Source: Nemertoderma westbladi (Eukaryota > Xenacoelomorpha > Nemertodermatida > Nemertodermatidae). From it: 64,000 bases of DNA. The stretch covers positions 1-64,000 of the forward strand of contig JAUCBJ010009129.1 of assembly GCA_032718475.1 (NCBI GenBank). Reading direction: 5' to 3'. Positions 22,583 to 34,532 of this stretch are shown piece by piece (the first letter of the stretch is position 1; every line of letters begins with the position of its first letter). The position numbers and the translations under genes are program-made. The notes below the pieces were generated by a model. The model saw only the letters and a program-made list of their open reading frames with translations. It ran no database searches and was not told the DNA's origin.

Positions 22583-22858
22583 ATACGGTATTGCATAGGC
22601 GCAGAGGTCTATTTTCTATATTTTCTGATAAGTTGATACGGTACCCTGATAACGGTATCATGCCGCTGTGCCGGAAGCAGCATCCCGCCCATCCGAACAT
22701 TTGGTACGGTAAGAAACCTAACGAAATTCCCGAAGAAGGGATATCCAACCTCAATCCGGAGATGTTTGCTTCGTACGCTGGTCAGGAGGACTGGATGGGA
22801 TCTATCGAGCCACATCGACTGCTGGGCCGGAAAGGTACTACCACCCGTCGTGTCGCAG
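22583..22858 (+). CDS. CG9801-like: PP2C-like domain protein (CG9801 type), exon with N-terminal region
   Basis: A coding exon supported by an acceptor-like TTTTCAG just before 22583, a donor GCAG|GTTAGT at 22858/22859, and phase agreement with the next exon (1 nt carried over). It encodes a segment with IMPLCRKQHPAHPNIWYGKK, then NEIPEEGISNLNPEMF and DWMGS-PHRLLGRKG. This is the conserved region that, as I recall it, precedes the phosphatase-like domain in CG9801-type proteins. ATG at 22660 could be the start, giving about 631 residues in total. However, the frame is open upstream to the acceptor, so an earlier coding exon that I could not find is likely. GC content is higher than in the surrounding DNA. 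Confidence 0.75.
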
Positions 22859-23676
22859 GTTAGTTCTGTAGTTTGCATTTCATTTCAACTTTCTGTTGTT
22901 CTTTTATTGTTTTTATAACATAATAAAAACTAATATTGCTGTATTGTACAGGACACGATAGAGGCTGTGCTGGTTGCTGGCCTGGATGATAGAGGCTGGT
23001 TGCTGGTGCGCCTGCTGGATTGAGGGCATCTTTTTGCATGCCATCGCGCCAAGCTTAACGCGTTTGTTAAAAAAAAGGTCGAAATTTCACCCGTATTTTC
23101 AATGTTGCTGATAAATCCGGCGCACCCTTTAGAACTTTAAGGATTCCGGTGTTACCGCAGGGGAGTGGATTCCACCCCCTCTCTGCGAATTCCCTCTCAG
23201 TCCTGCACTGGATGTTGGGATGGGGATAGGGGACTCAATCGATGAACGCAATCAATGACAGAATGATCAAATATCATCTCCAGTGGAACATCGACGCATA
23301 TAGCAGCTGATTTCGAGAAAATATGAAACTGTAACCTGTTCTATTGACTTTCGCTTATTGCTTTAGTTAGAATGACGTGAACTTTGTGACCTGTTCCTTT
23401 CTGTTCATTAATAACTTTGTTATTTCACCGCGATTGGATTTGCGTGGGCTAGACGTCACCCCCCTCCCTGTCTTGTAATTTTTGACAGAATCTTATAATT
23501 AAAGATATATAATTAAAATTATACCGGTAACTAAAGATTGCTAGGTAAGTGTTAATAAAAACAAGTATACTTTATTAAGAGCGCTCAAGATTTCAAAATG
23601 TCCCTTTAGCGTCTCTGTATATGACTATGATATCCGTATTGTATATGACTGTAATGTAAAGTTACCTTTCCTCTAG
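22859..23676 (+). other. Intron 1 of the PP2C-like gene
   Basis: 818 bp, GT...AG (donor GTTAGT, acceptor CCTCTAG). It contains one copy of the dispersed TTATTG-TTTAGTTAGA/GTGACCTGTTCCTTTC motif at about 23335-23405. Nothing else recognised. Confidence 0.75.
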
Positions 23677-24146
23677 GTTCTTCCTGTTGGAATAAGAAGA
23701 CGGCCAAGGCGTATGGGATATCGTTGTCGCTCTACGACCAATGTCCGTTGAACGGTAAACAGTCCGGTGAGCCCAACGCCGACGCCTTCGCTATCTGTGC
23801 TCGCGGTAACAGCGGGGTGCTGCTGGTAGCCGACGGGGTAAACTGGGGTCGCAAGTCGCAGTTAGCCGCCCGCGCAGCCGTCCACGGGGCCATGTGTTAC
23901 CTAAACGCCGAGCTCTACTCCGCTCGCACTCCCCCCAGCTCCACCCACGACGTCGCCTTCCATCTTCTCAAGGCCTTCCAGGCGGCTCACGACCGGATCC
24001 TCGCCAAGGACGGCGGACTCACCACCTTGTGCTGCGCCTTCGTGGCGCCTCTCAGTGGCGGCGACGAGAATAAGTTATCTTGTGTTTGTCTCAATGTGGG
24101 CGACAGTTACGCGTACGTGTGGAGCAAGGAGCACGGAATCCGTGAG
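23677..24146 (+). CDS. CG9801-like: PP2C-like domain protein (CG9801 type), first half of phosphatase domain
   Basis: The exon is bounded by an acceptor CTCTAG and a donor GAG|GTATAG. It enters with 2 nt completing a Gly codon and leaves in phase 0. It encodes SSCWNKKTAKAYG, then GEPNADAFAICARG (the Asp aligned with the RxEMEDA metal site of PP2C), VLLVADGVNWG (where classical PP2Cs have DGHGG), a helical stretch with LAARAAVHGAM, LTTLCCAFVAPL and LNVGDSYAYVWS, the conserved GDS turn. The family is a PP2C-fold serine/threonine phosphatase relative. The missing GHGG leaves open whether it is an active enzyme or a pseudophosphatase. The exon is GC-rich relative to its flanks. The 21-bp satellite starts only about 45 bp past the donor. 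Confidence 0.93.
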
Positions 24147-24189
24147 GTATAGAAGGGGGTTGTAAATATACTTAATTTACCTTTTACTT

Positions 24190-27100
24190 ATTTATATCTT
24201 ACAAGCTGATCTAAGCCGGCACATACAGACGCTAAGCCGGCACATACTGACACTAAGCCAGGACATACAGACACTAAGCCGGCACATACAGACACTAAGC
24301 CGGCACATACAGACACTAAGCCGGCACATACGGACACTAAGCCGGCACATACAGACACTAAGCCGGTACATACATACACAAAGCCGGCACATACAGACAC
24401 TAAGCCGGCACATACAGACACTAAGCCGGCACATACAGACACTAAGCCGGCATATACGTACACTAAGCCGGCACATACAGACACTAAGCCGGCACATACG
24501 GACACTAAGCCGGCACATACTGACACTAAGCAGGCACATACAGACACTAAGCCGGCACATACAGACACTAAGCCGGCACATACGGACACTAAGCCGGCAC
24601 ATACAGACACTAAGCCGGCACATACGGACACTAAGCCGGCACATACTGACACTAAGCAGGCACATACAGACACTAAGACGGCACATACAGACACTAAGCC
24701 GGCACATACGGACACTAAGCCGGCACATACTGACACTAAGCGGGCACATACAGACACTAAGCCGGCACATACAGACACTAAGCCGGCACATACAGACACT
24801 AAGCCGGCACATATAGACACTAAGCCGGCACATACGGACACTAAGCCGGCACATACAGACACTAAGCCGGCACATACAGACACTAAGCCGGCACATGCTG
24901 ACACTAAGCCGGCACATACAGACACTAAGGCGGTACACACACACTAAGGCGGCACATACAGACACTAGACCGGCACATACAGACACTAAGCCGGCACATA
25001 CAGACACTAAGCCGGCACATACTGACACTAAGCCGGCACATACTGACACTAAGCCGGCACATACAGACACTAAGCCGGCACATACAGACACTAAGCCGGC
25101 ACATATGGACACTAAGCCGGCACATACTGACACTAAGCAGGCACATACAGACACTAAGCCGGCACATACAGACACTAAGCCGGCACATACGGACACTAAG
25201 CCGGCACATACTGACACTTAGCAGGCACATACAGACACTAAACCGGCACATACGGACACTAAGCCGGCACATACAGACACTAAGCCGGCCAATACAGACA
25301 CTAAGCCGGCACATACGGACACTAAGCCGGCACATACGGACACTAAGCCGGCACATACTGACACAAAGCCGGCACATACGGACACTAAGCCGGCACATAC
25401 TGACACTAAGCCGGCACATACTGACACTAAGCAGGCACATACAGACACTAAGCCGGCACATACAGACACTAAGCCGGCACATACAGACACTAAGCCGGCA
25501 CATACAGACACTAAGCCGGCACATACAGACACTAAGCCGGCACATACAGACACTAAGCCGGCACATACTGACACTAAGCAGGCACATACTGACACTAAGC
25601 CGGCACATACTGACACTAAGCCGGCACATACTGACACTAAGCCGGCACATACTGACACTAAGCCGGCACATACAGACACTGAGCCGGTACACACACACTA
25701 AGCCGGCACATACTGACACTAAGCCGGCACATACTGACACCAGGCCTGCACATACAGACACTAGGCCGGCACATACGGATACTAAGCCGGCACATACAGA
25801 CACTAAGCCGGCACATACAGACACTAGGCCGGCACATACAGACACTAAGCCGGCACATACAGACACTAAGCCGGCACATACTGACACTAAGCCGGCACAT
25901 ACAGACACTAAGCCGGTACATACTGACACTAAGCAGGCACATACTGACACTAAGCCGGCACATACTGACACTAAGCCGGCACATACAGACACTAAGCCGG
26001 ACACAGATACTAAGCCGGACACACTAAGGCGGCACATACAGACACTAAGCCGGCACATACAGACACTAAGCCGGCACATACAGACACTAAGCCGGCACAT
26101 ACTGACACTAAGCCGGCACATACTGACACTAAGCCGGCACATACAGACACTAAGCCGGTACACAGACACTAAGCCGGTACACACACACTAAGCCGGCACA
26201 TACTGACACTAAGCCGGCACATACTGACACTAAGCCGGCACATACAGACACTAAGCCGGTACAGAGACACTAAGCCGGTACACACACACTAAGCCGGCAC
26301 ATACTGACACTAAGCCGGCACATACCGACACTAAGCCGGCACATACATACACTAAGCCGGTACACAGACACTAAGCCGGTACACACACACTAAGGCGGCA
26401 CATACTGACACTTAGCCGGCACATACTGACACTAAGCCGGTACACAGACACTAAGCCGGTACACACACACTAAGCCGGCACATACTGACACTAAGCCGGC
26501 ACATACCGACACTAAGCCGGCACATACATACACTAAGCCGGTACACAGACACTAACCCGTTACACACACACTAAGGCGGCACATACTGACACTAAGCCGG
26601 CACATACTGACACTAAGCCGGTACACAGACACTAAGCCGGTACACAGACACTAAGCCGGTACACACACACTAAGCCGGCACATACTGACACTAAGCCGGC
26701 ACATACTGACACTAAGCCGGCACATACAGACACTAAGCCGGCACATACAGACACTAAGCCGGCACATATGGACACTAAGCCGGCACATACTGACACTAAG
26801 CCGGCACATACAGACACTAAGCCGGCACATACAGACACTAAGCCGGCACATACGGACACTAAGCCGGCACATACTGACACTAAGCCGGCACATACAGACA
26901 CTAAGCCGGCACATACAGACACTAAGCCGGCACATACAGACACTAAGCCGGCACATACAGACACTAAGCCGGCACATACGGACACTAAGCCGGCACATAC
27001 GGACACTAAGCCGGCACATACTGACACTAAGCCGGCACATACAGACACTAAGCCGGCACATACTGACACTAAGCCGGCACATACAGACACTAAGCCGGCA

Positions 27101-28972
27101 CATACAGACACTAAGCCGGCACATACAGACACTAAGCCGGCACATACAGACACTAAGCCGGCACATACTGACACTAAGCTGGCACATACAGACACTAAGC
27201 CGGCACATACTGACACTAAGCAGGCACATACTGACACTAAGCCGGCACATACTGACACTAAGCCGGCACATACTGACACTAAGCCGGCACATACTGACAC
27301 TAAGCCGGCACATACAGACACTGAGCCGGTACACAGACACTAAGCCGGTACACACACACTAAGCCGGCACATACTGACACTAAGCCGGCACATACTGACA
27401 CCAGGCCTGCACATACAGACACTAGGCCGGCACATACGGATACTAAGCCGGCACATACAGACACTAGGCCGGCACATACAGACACTAGGCCGGCACATAC
27501 AGACACTAAGCTGGCACATACAGACACTAAGCCGGCACATACTGACACTAAGCTGGCACATACAGACACTAAGCCGGTACATACTGACACTAAGCAGGCA
27601 CATACTGACACTAAGCCGGCACATGACACTAAGCCGGTACATACAGACACTAAGCCGGTACACAGATACTAAGCCGGTACACACACACTAAGGCGGCACA
27701 TACAGACACTAAGCCGGCACATACAGACACTAGGCCGGCACATACAGACACTAAGCCGAAACACTGACTCTAAGCAGGCACATACTGACACTAAGCCGGC
27801 ACATACTGACACTAAGCCGGCACATACAGACACTAAGCCGGTACACAGACACTAAGCCGGTACACACACACTAAGCCGGCACATACTGGCACTAAGCCGG
27901 CACATACATACACTAAGCCGGTACAGAGACACTAAGCCGGTACACACACACTAAGCCGGCACATACTGACACTAAGCCGGCACATACCGACACTAAGCCG
28001 GCACATACATACACTAAGCCGGTACACAGACACTAACCCGTTACACACACACTAAGGCGGCACATACTGACACTTAGCCGGCACATACTGACACTAAGCC
28101 GGTACACAGACACTAAGCCGGCACATACTGACACTAAGCAGGCACATACTGACACTAAGCCGGCACATACTGACACTAAGCCGGCACATACAGACACTAA
28201 GCCGGTACACAGACACTAAGCCGGTACACACACACTAAGCCGGTACATACTGACACTAAGCCGGCACATACTGGCACTAAGCCGGCACATACATACACTA
28301 AGCCGGTACAGAGACACTAAGCCGGTACACACACACTAAGCCGGCACATACTGACACTAAGCCGGCACATACCGACACTAAGCCGGCACATACATACACT
28401 AAGCCGGTACACAGACACTAACCCGTTACACACACACTAAGGCGGCACATACTGACACTTAGCCGGCACATACTGACACTAAGCCGGTACACAGACACTA
28501 AGCCGGTACACACACACTAAGCCGGCACATACTGACACTAAGCCGGCACATACCGACACTAAGCCGGCACATACATACACTAAGCCGGTACACAGACACT
28601 AACCCGTTACACACACACTAAGGCGGCACATACTGACACTTAGCCGGCACATACTGACACTAAGCCGGTACACAGACACTAAGCCGGTACACACACACTA
28701 AGGCGACACATACAGACACTAGGCCGGCACATACAGACACTAAGCCGGCACATACAGACACTAGGCCGGCACATACAGACACTAGGCCGGCACATACAGA
28801 CACTAAGCCGGTACACTGACACTAAGCAGGCACATACTGACACTAATCCGGCACATACAGACAATAGGCCGGCACATACAGACACTAAGCCGGCACATAC
28901 AGACACTAGTCCGGCACATACAGACACTAAGCTGGCATATACAGACACTAAGCCGGCACACACACACCCTTA
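24190..28972. repeat. Satellite B: 21-bp minisatellite array in intron 2
   Basis: About 4.8 kb of tandem 21-bp units built around CTAAGCCGGCACATAC with a variable AGACA/TGACA/GGACA end. Shorter variants (CCGGTACACACACAC and CCGGTACACAGACA) recur at regular places and give a higher-order pattern: the block near 25677-25990 reappears near 27319-27620, and a block with AACCCGTTACACACAC recurs at about 26540, 28035, 28420 and 28600. Almost every unit holds the palindrome GCCGGC. Because 21 is a multiple of three and the unit lacks stops in several frames, long repetitive frames (HTDTKPA on plus, VSVCAGL on minus) appear on both strands. They are not genes. Confidence 0.97.
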
Positions 28973-29574
28973 ATGAACAGTAAACAGTTTACTTTAATAT
29001 TCACCTAGACTGGTAAACAAAACAGCTTAAATGTTTTAAAATTCAACTCTTGGAAAATACAATTCTGTAGGGTTGTTACCCAATGGGGGAGGTAGGTGAG
29101 TGGGTTGGGTAGTGGGTGATTCTCTACATAATTATGCGAACAGAGCGAAAATTGGTTTACCCAATATATTGCACTGCTGCCTACATGTGAAGTGAATCAA
29201 CTACCAAGTTTGGTTTCATTTCATTTTGGATTCTCGGAGTTTTTTGTTAACAAATTTTTTGTTTTGTTTGTGTTAAAATGTTTTATTTAATTTAAAAACA
29301 TTTGTGCTTTTTTTCACAAAATTATGTGGAATTACAGGCCAAACCCAAATTTCACAATCCCAAAGCAAAGATTCACACTTATTTTCACATCGCATTTTTT
29401 CACATAATTATCCCCCCCACCCGCTCCAAATTTTTCTACAAATCTTTATCATATTGCTTGAAATTTGAAACACAACTAGTTCCACTCACGGGGTTGTTAC
29501 CATGAAGCCGGAATTTTCGATTTTGCCTTTAAATTTTTTTATAAGAGTTTTAAAAAAGTGTCTTTTTCGAAATC

Positions 29575-30245
29575 GCACCCTCCGTATCGTGGCCATTCTT
29601 CACAATAGTCGTAATTTTTTCACATCAATAGAAAGCTTGCGTTGCAAGGATTCTAAATATGTAACAATATCTGAATTTTGTTGAGAAACAGCTGAGATAT
29701 AGGCATTCGAAGATTGCAAGAATTATTGTTCGCTGAAGGCCATTTATTCAGGTAGGTGTAAAACGCGGATCCGGATCCGGATTCCAAAATTATCAATTAA
29801 GGGAAAGGAGCAGGTTACAGTGGCACGTTATTTTAACCAAAACAATAAACTAAAGTCAATAGAACAGGTTATAGTTTTATTTTTGGTTTTTATAAAAATG
29901 TAAAAAAAATCGACTTCCGTAGGGACAATGTTAAATGTTAAAACGGAAATAGAATCCGGATCCGCGTTTTACTCTGACCCCATTTATTCTATTTAATTAA
30001 TATATAAACTTCTAGAACGAATTATTTATCTCATGAGTAAGAGGCAACAAATGATTGTGTTGTACTCTACATATATAAACAAAATGTTCTAGAACATTGT
30101 GTCAATTCCTATATCTCATTCTCATATTTTCTCAACGAAATTGAGATATTGTTACATATTTAAAATTCTTACCACGCAAGTTTTCTATTGATATATTTAT
30201 AAGATAGAATATTGAGGTTAATGTGAAGAATGGCTACTTTCGATC
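29575..30245. repeat. Imperfect fold-back repeat
   Basis: The left arm (about 29580-29705, containing GGCCATTCTTCACA and ATGTAACAATATCTGAATTT) is complementary to the right arm (about 30105-30240) with moderate divergence. The loop contains the 230-bp element and a GTTCTAGAAC palindrome at 30086-30095. Confidence 0.7.
29740..29989. mobile_element. 230-bp MITE-like element with 10-bp direct repeats
   Basis: CCATTTATTC is directly repeated at 29740-29749 and 29980-29989. Between them, inverted ends carry AAAACGCGGATCCGGAT and its complement with small differences. The interior includes a copy of the dispersed GGAAAGGAGCAGGTTACAG motif. A 9-10-bp duplication would suit a Mutator-like element, but no transposase is present to confirm this. 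Confidence 0.6.
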
Positions 30246-30379
30246 GGACTTTGCGATTTCACTATAGACAATTTTAAATTGCTTATAAAGAAATTGAAAG
30301 ACCAACTCTAAAACTCTGTCTCCTTTTGGTAATCGGAGATGAGTAGAACTAATTGGTTGTGTTGGCCTGTAAGGCCTTA

Positions 30380-30620
30380 CTTTCGCCATGAGGATCAGCC
30401 AGTGCGCAATCGTGTGCTTTGGGGGCCTCATGGAGTGAATAAGCATGCTGGACATCCCATGACTTTCTAAAGACGCCACTAAAAGGACACAGGACTGGAA
30501 GATGCGGATAATCTCGCGAAAGTCATGGCTGATAGGGATTTGTGGCGGTGCAACTTTGTTGATGAGCCGGCATAGCATTCTTAATGCAAGCCGCATTGGG
30601 GCATGCCGATTGTGGATTGA
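30380..30620 (+). pseudogene. RTE-like LINE 3' fragment
   Basis: A plus-strand remnant of the same family as the copy at 45444-49173. It covers the end of the RT protein (a DQPV...VLWGPHGVNKHAG-type reading, then KDTGLEDADNLAKVMADRDL) and the 3' UTR CATGCCGAT. It has in-frame stops and a deletion. Confidence 0.75.
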
Positions 30621-30819
30621 ATGGTGGTGACAGAAATATTTGTTAACCCAGCAGAGCATCTCAATGTGCAGCTACAATGCAGAAGACCGATTATATATAG
30701 TGTTGGTCCGTGTCATAAGAAAACGACACTTGTAGTTTCTAATTTAATTTTTTCAACCACATTAACAAGAACAGATTAACAGAAACATTATCCTACATTT
30801 CTGAGTCTGGGGACTACAC

Positions 30820-33800
30820 CTACTACTACTACTACTACTAGGATCGGCATGCTGCATTGCAGCTGCAATTTTAAGAATGCTGTGCCGGCTTGTCGACAAA
30901 ATTGCGCCGCCACAACTCTCTATCACCCATGACATTTGCTAGATCATCCGCATCTTCAAGGCCAGTGTCCTTTAAGATGCGTCCCAAGAAAGTCATGGGC
31001 TGTCCACCTTGCTTATTCACTCCATGAGGCCGCCAATTATGCAAGATTATGCACTGGCAGGTCCTCACGGCGAAAGCAATGTCCTGCAAAGCGGAGGCGA
31101 CTTTGTTCCAGTGTCAAGCTTGGGGGAACCAATGAGACACCTCCACTGTTATAAAGTGTCTGGTTGGAGTTGTGTGCATTGTACTTGACACAACAAACCC
31201 GGCGTAGCATTCTTGTGAATGTGCCATCCAGAGATTTGGTGTCCTCAGCAGTAAGAGCCCAGCATGGACTCCCATAGAGGAGTACTGGAACTACTGCTGC
31301 TCTAAATTATCAGACCTTAAGTTTCCGATTAATTCTCTGTGACTTCCAAATCCTGGAATGCCTATTCAAGGCTGCCCATGCCTTTCTCTTACGTATTCGA
31401 AGGTCCTCACCTGACTTGCGGATCCATTATCCCAGGTAACAGAAGTCGTCCACATGCTCAAGCATACCATCCTTTGAGCTTATGCTCATCCGGTCAGATA
31501 CTTGCTGAGGACTTTCAAAGTTAACTGTCAAAATGTTGGTCTTTTTGGAGTTAATAAAAAGACCAACACTAGAAGCAGCCTGTTCTAATGAGCTGAGGAG
31601 CCGTTGGGCTCCCTCTAGTGATTCTGAGAGTACTCCTAAGTCATCAGCAAAGTCTAGATCAGTTAGGTACTTGGCAGGATTTCCTCGACTTCTGGAGCCA
31701 GTAGGTGGAGTTATCAGTTACCCCATCATCATTATGATGATCTAAGGACATGCGTAGAACATAGTCAACCACAATTATGAACAAGAAGGGTGCAAGTGTG
31801 TTTCCCTGGAGGACGCCCCATAACACTTCGAATGGTTATGTGTCACCGTCAACAGTAGACACAAATGTTGTCGAACCATCGTATACTGATCTGATTGCTG
31901 CAATAATTTCATCAGGAATCCCATATAATGAAAGTATGCTGAACATATGTGAGCGAGAGACTGAATCATAGGCCTGAAGAAGTCAACAAAGATAACAGCC
32001 AGATGCCTGTCTTTCTTTTTTGATAACTCTTCAATTATCCTTCTTAGTGCCAAATTGGGCTCCATGGTCCCACGACCTTTACGGAACCCATTCTGATTTC
32101 CACAGAGCAGTCTCTCAATGGGATCCCTGATGCGATTTAATAGAATTCTATTGTAAAGCTTTGCAGCAATCGAGATCAATGAGATTCCCCGAAAAGAACC
32201 ATAGAGTGTGAGGTTGCGCTTCTTGGGAACTGGCACCAACTTATTTGTTTTCATTTCTTGCGGGACTCTTGTTGTTCGGTACACGTCTACTATGATGGGA
32301 TAGATGAGCTTTAAACACTCAGGTATTTTAAAGACCTCAGGGGGAACACCATCTACACCACTGGCACGATTGGTCTTAATGCTCTTTGCAGCAGCCTTCA
32401 CTTCTGCAAAGGAGATATCGCCAATGGGATTATCTGGGAGTACAGACTGAGACACCTTTACTTCTATAAAGTTATCAGGCAATACCCTGTCATTATTGAG
32501 GAGCTTTTCAAAGTGGGCGTTCCAACCATTATTGAGGCGATTGGCTGGTGGTTCTGCCTTAACCTTGGTGGTTGGTTGGCTTTTTCGCCCAGTAAGCAAG
32601 TTGATCGATTTCCATGCCTGGGATGATTACCTGCTGTCGTTAGCATCATTGATGGCATCAACCTGTTGGTTTATTAACTCCTGTAGATTAACAGAGTAAT
32701 GCCTGTTCAGGGGCCTAGCTGCAGCCTTAACTGCATTCTTGGCCGCTGTAGTCTGTTTGAGTCGGGACTCTTTCTGCGCCTTGTAGAGGTCATTTCGGCA
32801 CTTCTGAATTTTGTTGTCAGTCCAGGGGGCACTTTTCCTGTTTCGAGGGTATACAGGAACTGTTTCTGCAGCTGCCAACTTAAGGGGGGGGGGGGGGGGG
32901 GGGGGGGGTATACCCCCCTCAGGTAAAATTTTCAAATTATTGTTTGTTTATTTGACCTAGAGCAGAATTTAATGATGATTAAAAATCTGAAAACCGCATA
33001 ATGAGATCTATTTCAGTTCTCGAGTTATCACTGTTTTTCCGTATGACGGTCTGTCCGTCAAATTGTAAGAAAGACAGAAGACCGACAGACAGACAGATAG
33101 ACTAGATTCCACCAAAACTAAAACTGACATCGGAAATGAAATCAGCGATCCCGAAAACCCCCGTAATGAACATTTTAGCTCGTTGGTGTGCATCCCTCGT
33201 GCCAGAAATAATTAACCAACCACAACACAGACAGCCAATTTTGGCGGGATGGATTAAACTTTGAAGGGCATTTTCTTGGAATGACATTTTTCATTTTCAA
33301 ATTACTACTCCTCCGTCATTTTTGAACCAATTTTCTTCGTTTATGGCTCATTCGAACGAGCTTTGGAAGCTCTTTAAAAGATATCTTATGGAATTTTGAT
33401 AAATATTACCATTTTTTCTAATTAGCCATTTTTAATTAAAAATATGATAATTAATTAATTAAATTAATTAATTAAAATAAAATTGGCTAATTAAAAATTC
33501 TATAAGATAACTTTTGTAGAGTCGATCACGCTGAGTCCAAAAAAGTTGGTTTCGAGAAATTTGGACCAAAATTGAGGGACTCGTAGCAATTTTAGTGAAA
33601 TCTTTAATTCCGCCACCAGCCGCTAGGGGGAGCCTACAAATTTTCAAATTTTACTATAAAGGCTATTTGGCCTTCCATACAGTGGTTGACCATGACAAAA
33701 TAGCAATATTATCATTTAACACTAATTGACAGCCAATTGACAGCCCCCTTAACTGCTTCTGTGAAGGCTGTATAGCCCTCGCAGTGATCTGCCGCCTCAG

Positions 33801-34303
33801 AGGCAAGAACCTCATACCTGTTGCTCAGCTGTAGTGTGAAGCTAGATCTTACACTTGGCTGTTGCAACAGAGAGGACCAGTCATGCCGCGGCAAGGCAGA
33901 TTTCGTTGTTCTGCTAGCACGCAGACTAAGTCTAACCTTGGTCACAATAAGGCGGTGATCACTGGAGAAGGGTCGAAGTGTAAATGCATTACAGTCTTGT
34001 ATAGAGCTCCTGTATTTCCTAAGAAACAGAATATTGTCTATCTGGGACTGTGACCACTGGGTCCACTATGAGTCCATAGCTTTCCAGTTCGCTTCTTGAA
34101 CTGGGTTCCAGCCGAAAACAATCCATTTCCAGAGATAAAATCCTGAAGATGGACGGAATTTCGGTTAACACTATTGCTATAGACCCAATGCGATGTAGGT
34201 GATTGATGCAGACTTGCATTAAAGTCTCCCAGGAATGTTGAGAATGCATGCTGATCCACTCCATCAGTAGCTGCTTGTTGATTGTGGTAGAAATTTTCCA
34301 CCT
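30820..34303 (-). mobile_element. RTE-like LINE, antisense in intron 2, interrupted
   Basis: A minus-strand copy of the RTE-like family, running from an endonuclease fragment (5'-truncated near 34303) to the 3' end at a (CTA)n tail (30820-30840). Recognisable parts are GDFNASLHQSP (EN), the linker with KSAPWTDNKIQKC, and the RT with VPVPKKRNLTLYGSFRGIS, NQNGFRKGRGT and VIFVDFF. Frames are broken: the RT reading changes frame after VDFF near 31980, and stops follow. Near-matching GGGGACTACAC (left flank) and TGGGACTTCAC (right flank) may be an aged target duplication. A TTAA-flanked element sits at 32884-33748. It lies antisense to the host gene and does not touch exon 3 (34533). Confidence 0.88.
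32880..33752. mobile_element. 865-bp TTAA-flanked element
   Basis: In the sister copy at 47128-47136 the LINE reads through a single TTAA. Here TTAA is duplicated (32880-32883 and 33749-33752) around 865 bp that begin with a long G run and end in CCCCC. TTAA duplication with G/C-run ends fits piggyBac-type integration. The interior has no transposase. It holds a GACAGACAGACAG-type block shared with 18379-18905, and an AT-rich internal fold-back near 33380-33510 (TTAATTAATTAAATTAATTA core). It is non-autonomous. Confidence 0.75.
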
Positions 34304-34532
34304 CCTCGTGGGACTTCACTTTTCTCACTTCCCATTGGTTAAACTGTTCAACAAAACTTATCAACTAATAGAGCAAAGTGTGGAATTGTATAAATAGAAA
34401 ATGCAAAACTCTTGGGGCCATTTTATGACCCTTAAACTTTGATATGTTTTGTTCTAGAACATTTCATAGGAAATATTAATCTGGTATGATTTTTTATTCC
34501 GCCATCACAACGTATTCCTCTATCTCTCTCAG

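Larger units (their letters stand above)
28973..30379. other. Intron 2 segment with fold-back repeats
   Basis: No coding sequence. Includes a fold-back region (29575-30245) that encloses a 230-bp element with a target duplication. 28973-29574 is T-rich unique sequence with C-run TATCCCCCCCAC. Confidence 0.6.

Noticed and set aside
24188-28963. Open frames reading VSVCAGL, MCRLS or HTDTKPA repeats
   Set aside because: By-products of the 21-bp array; several overlap on both strands and share no start context.
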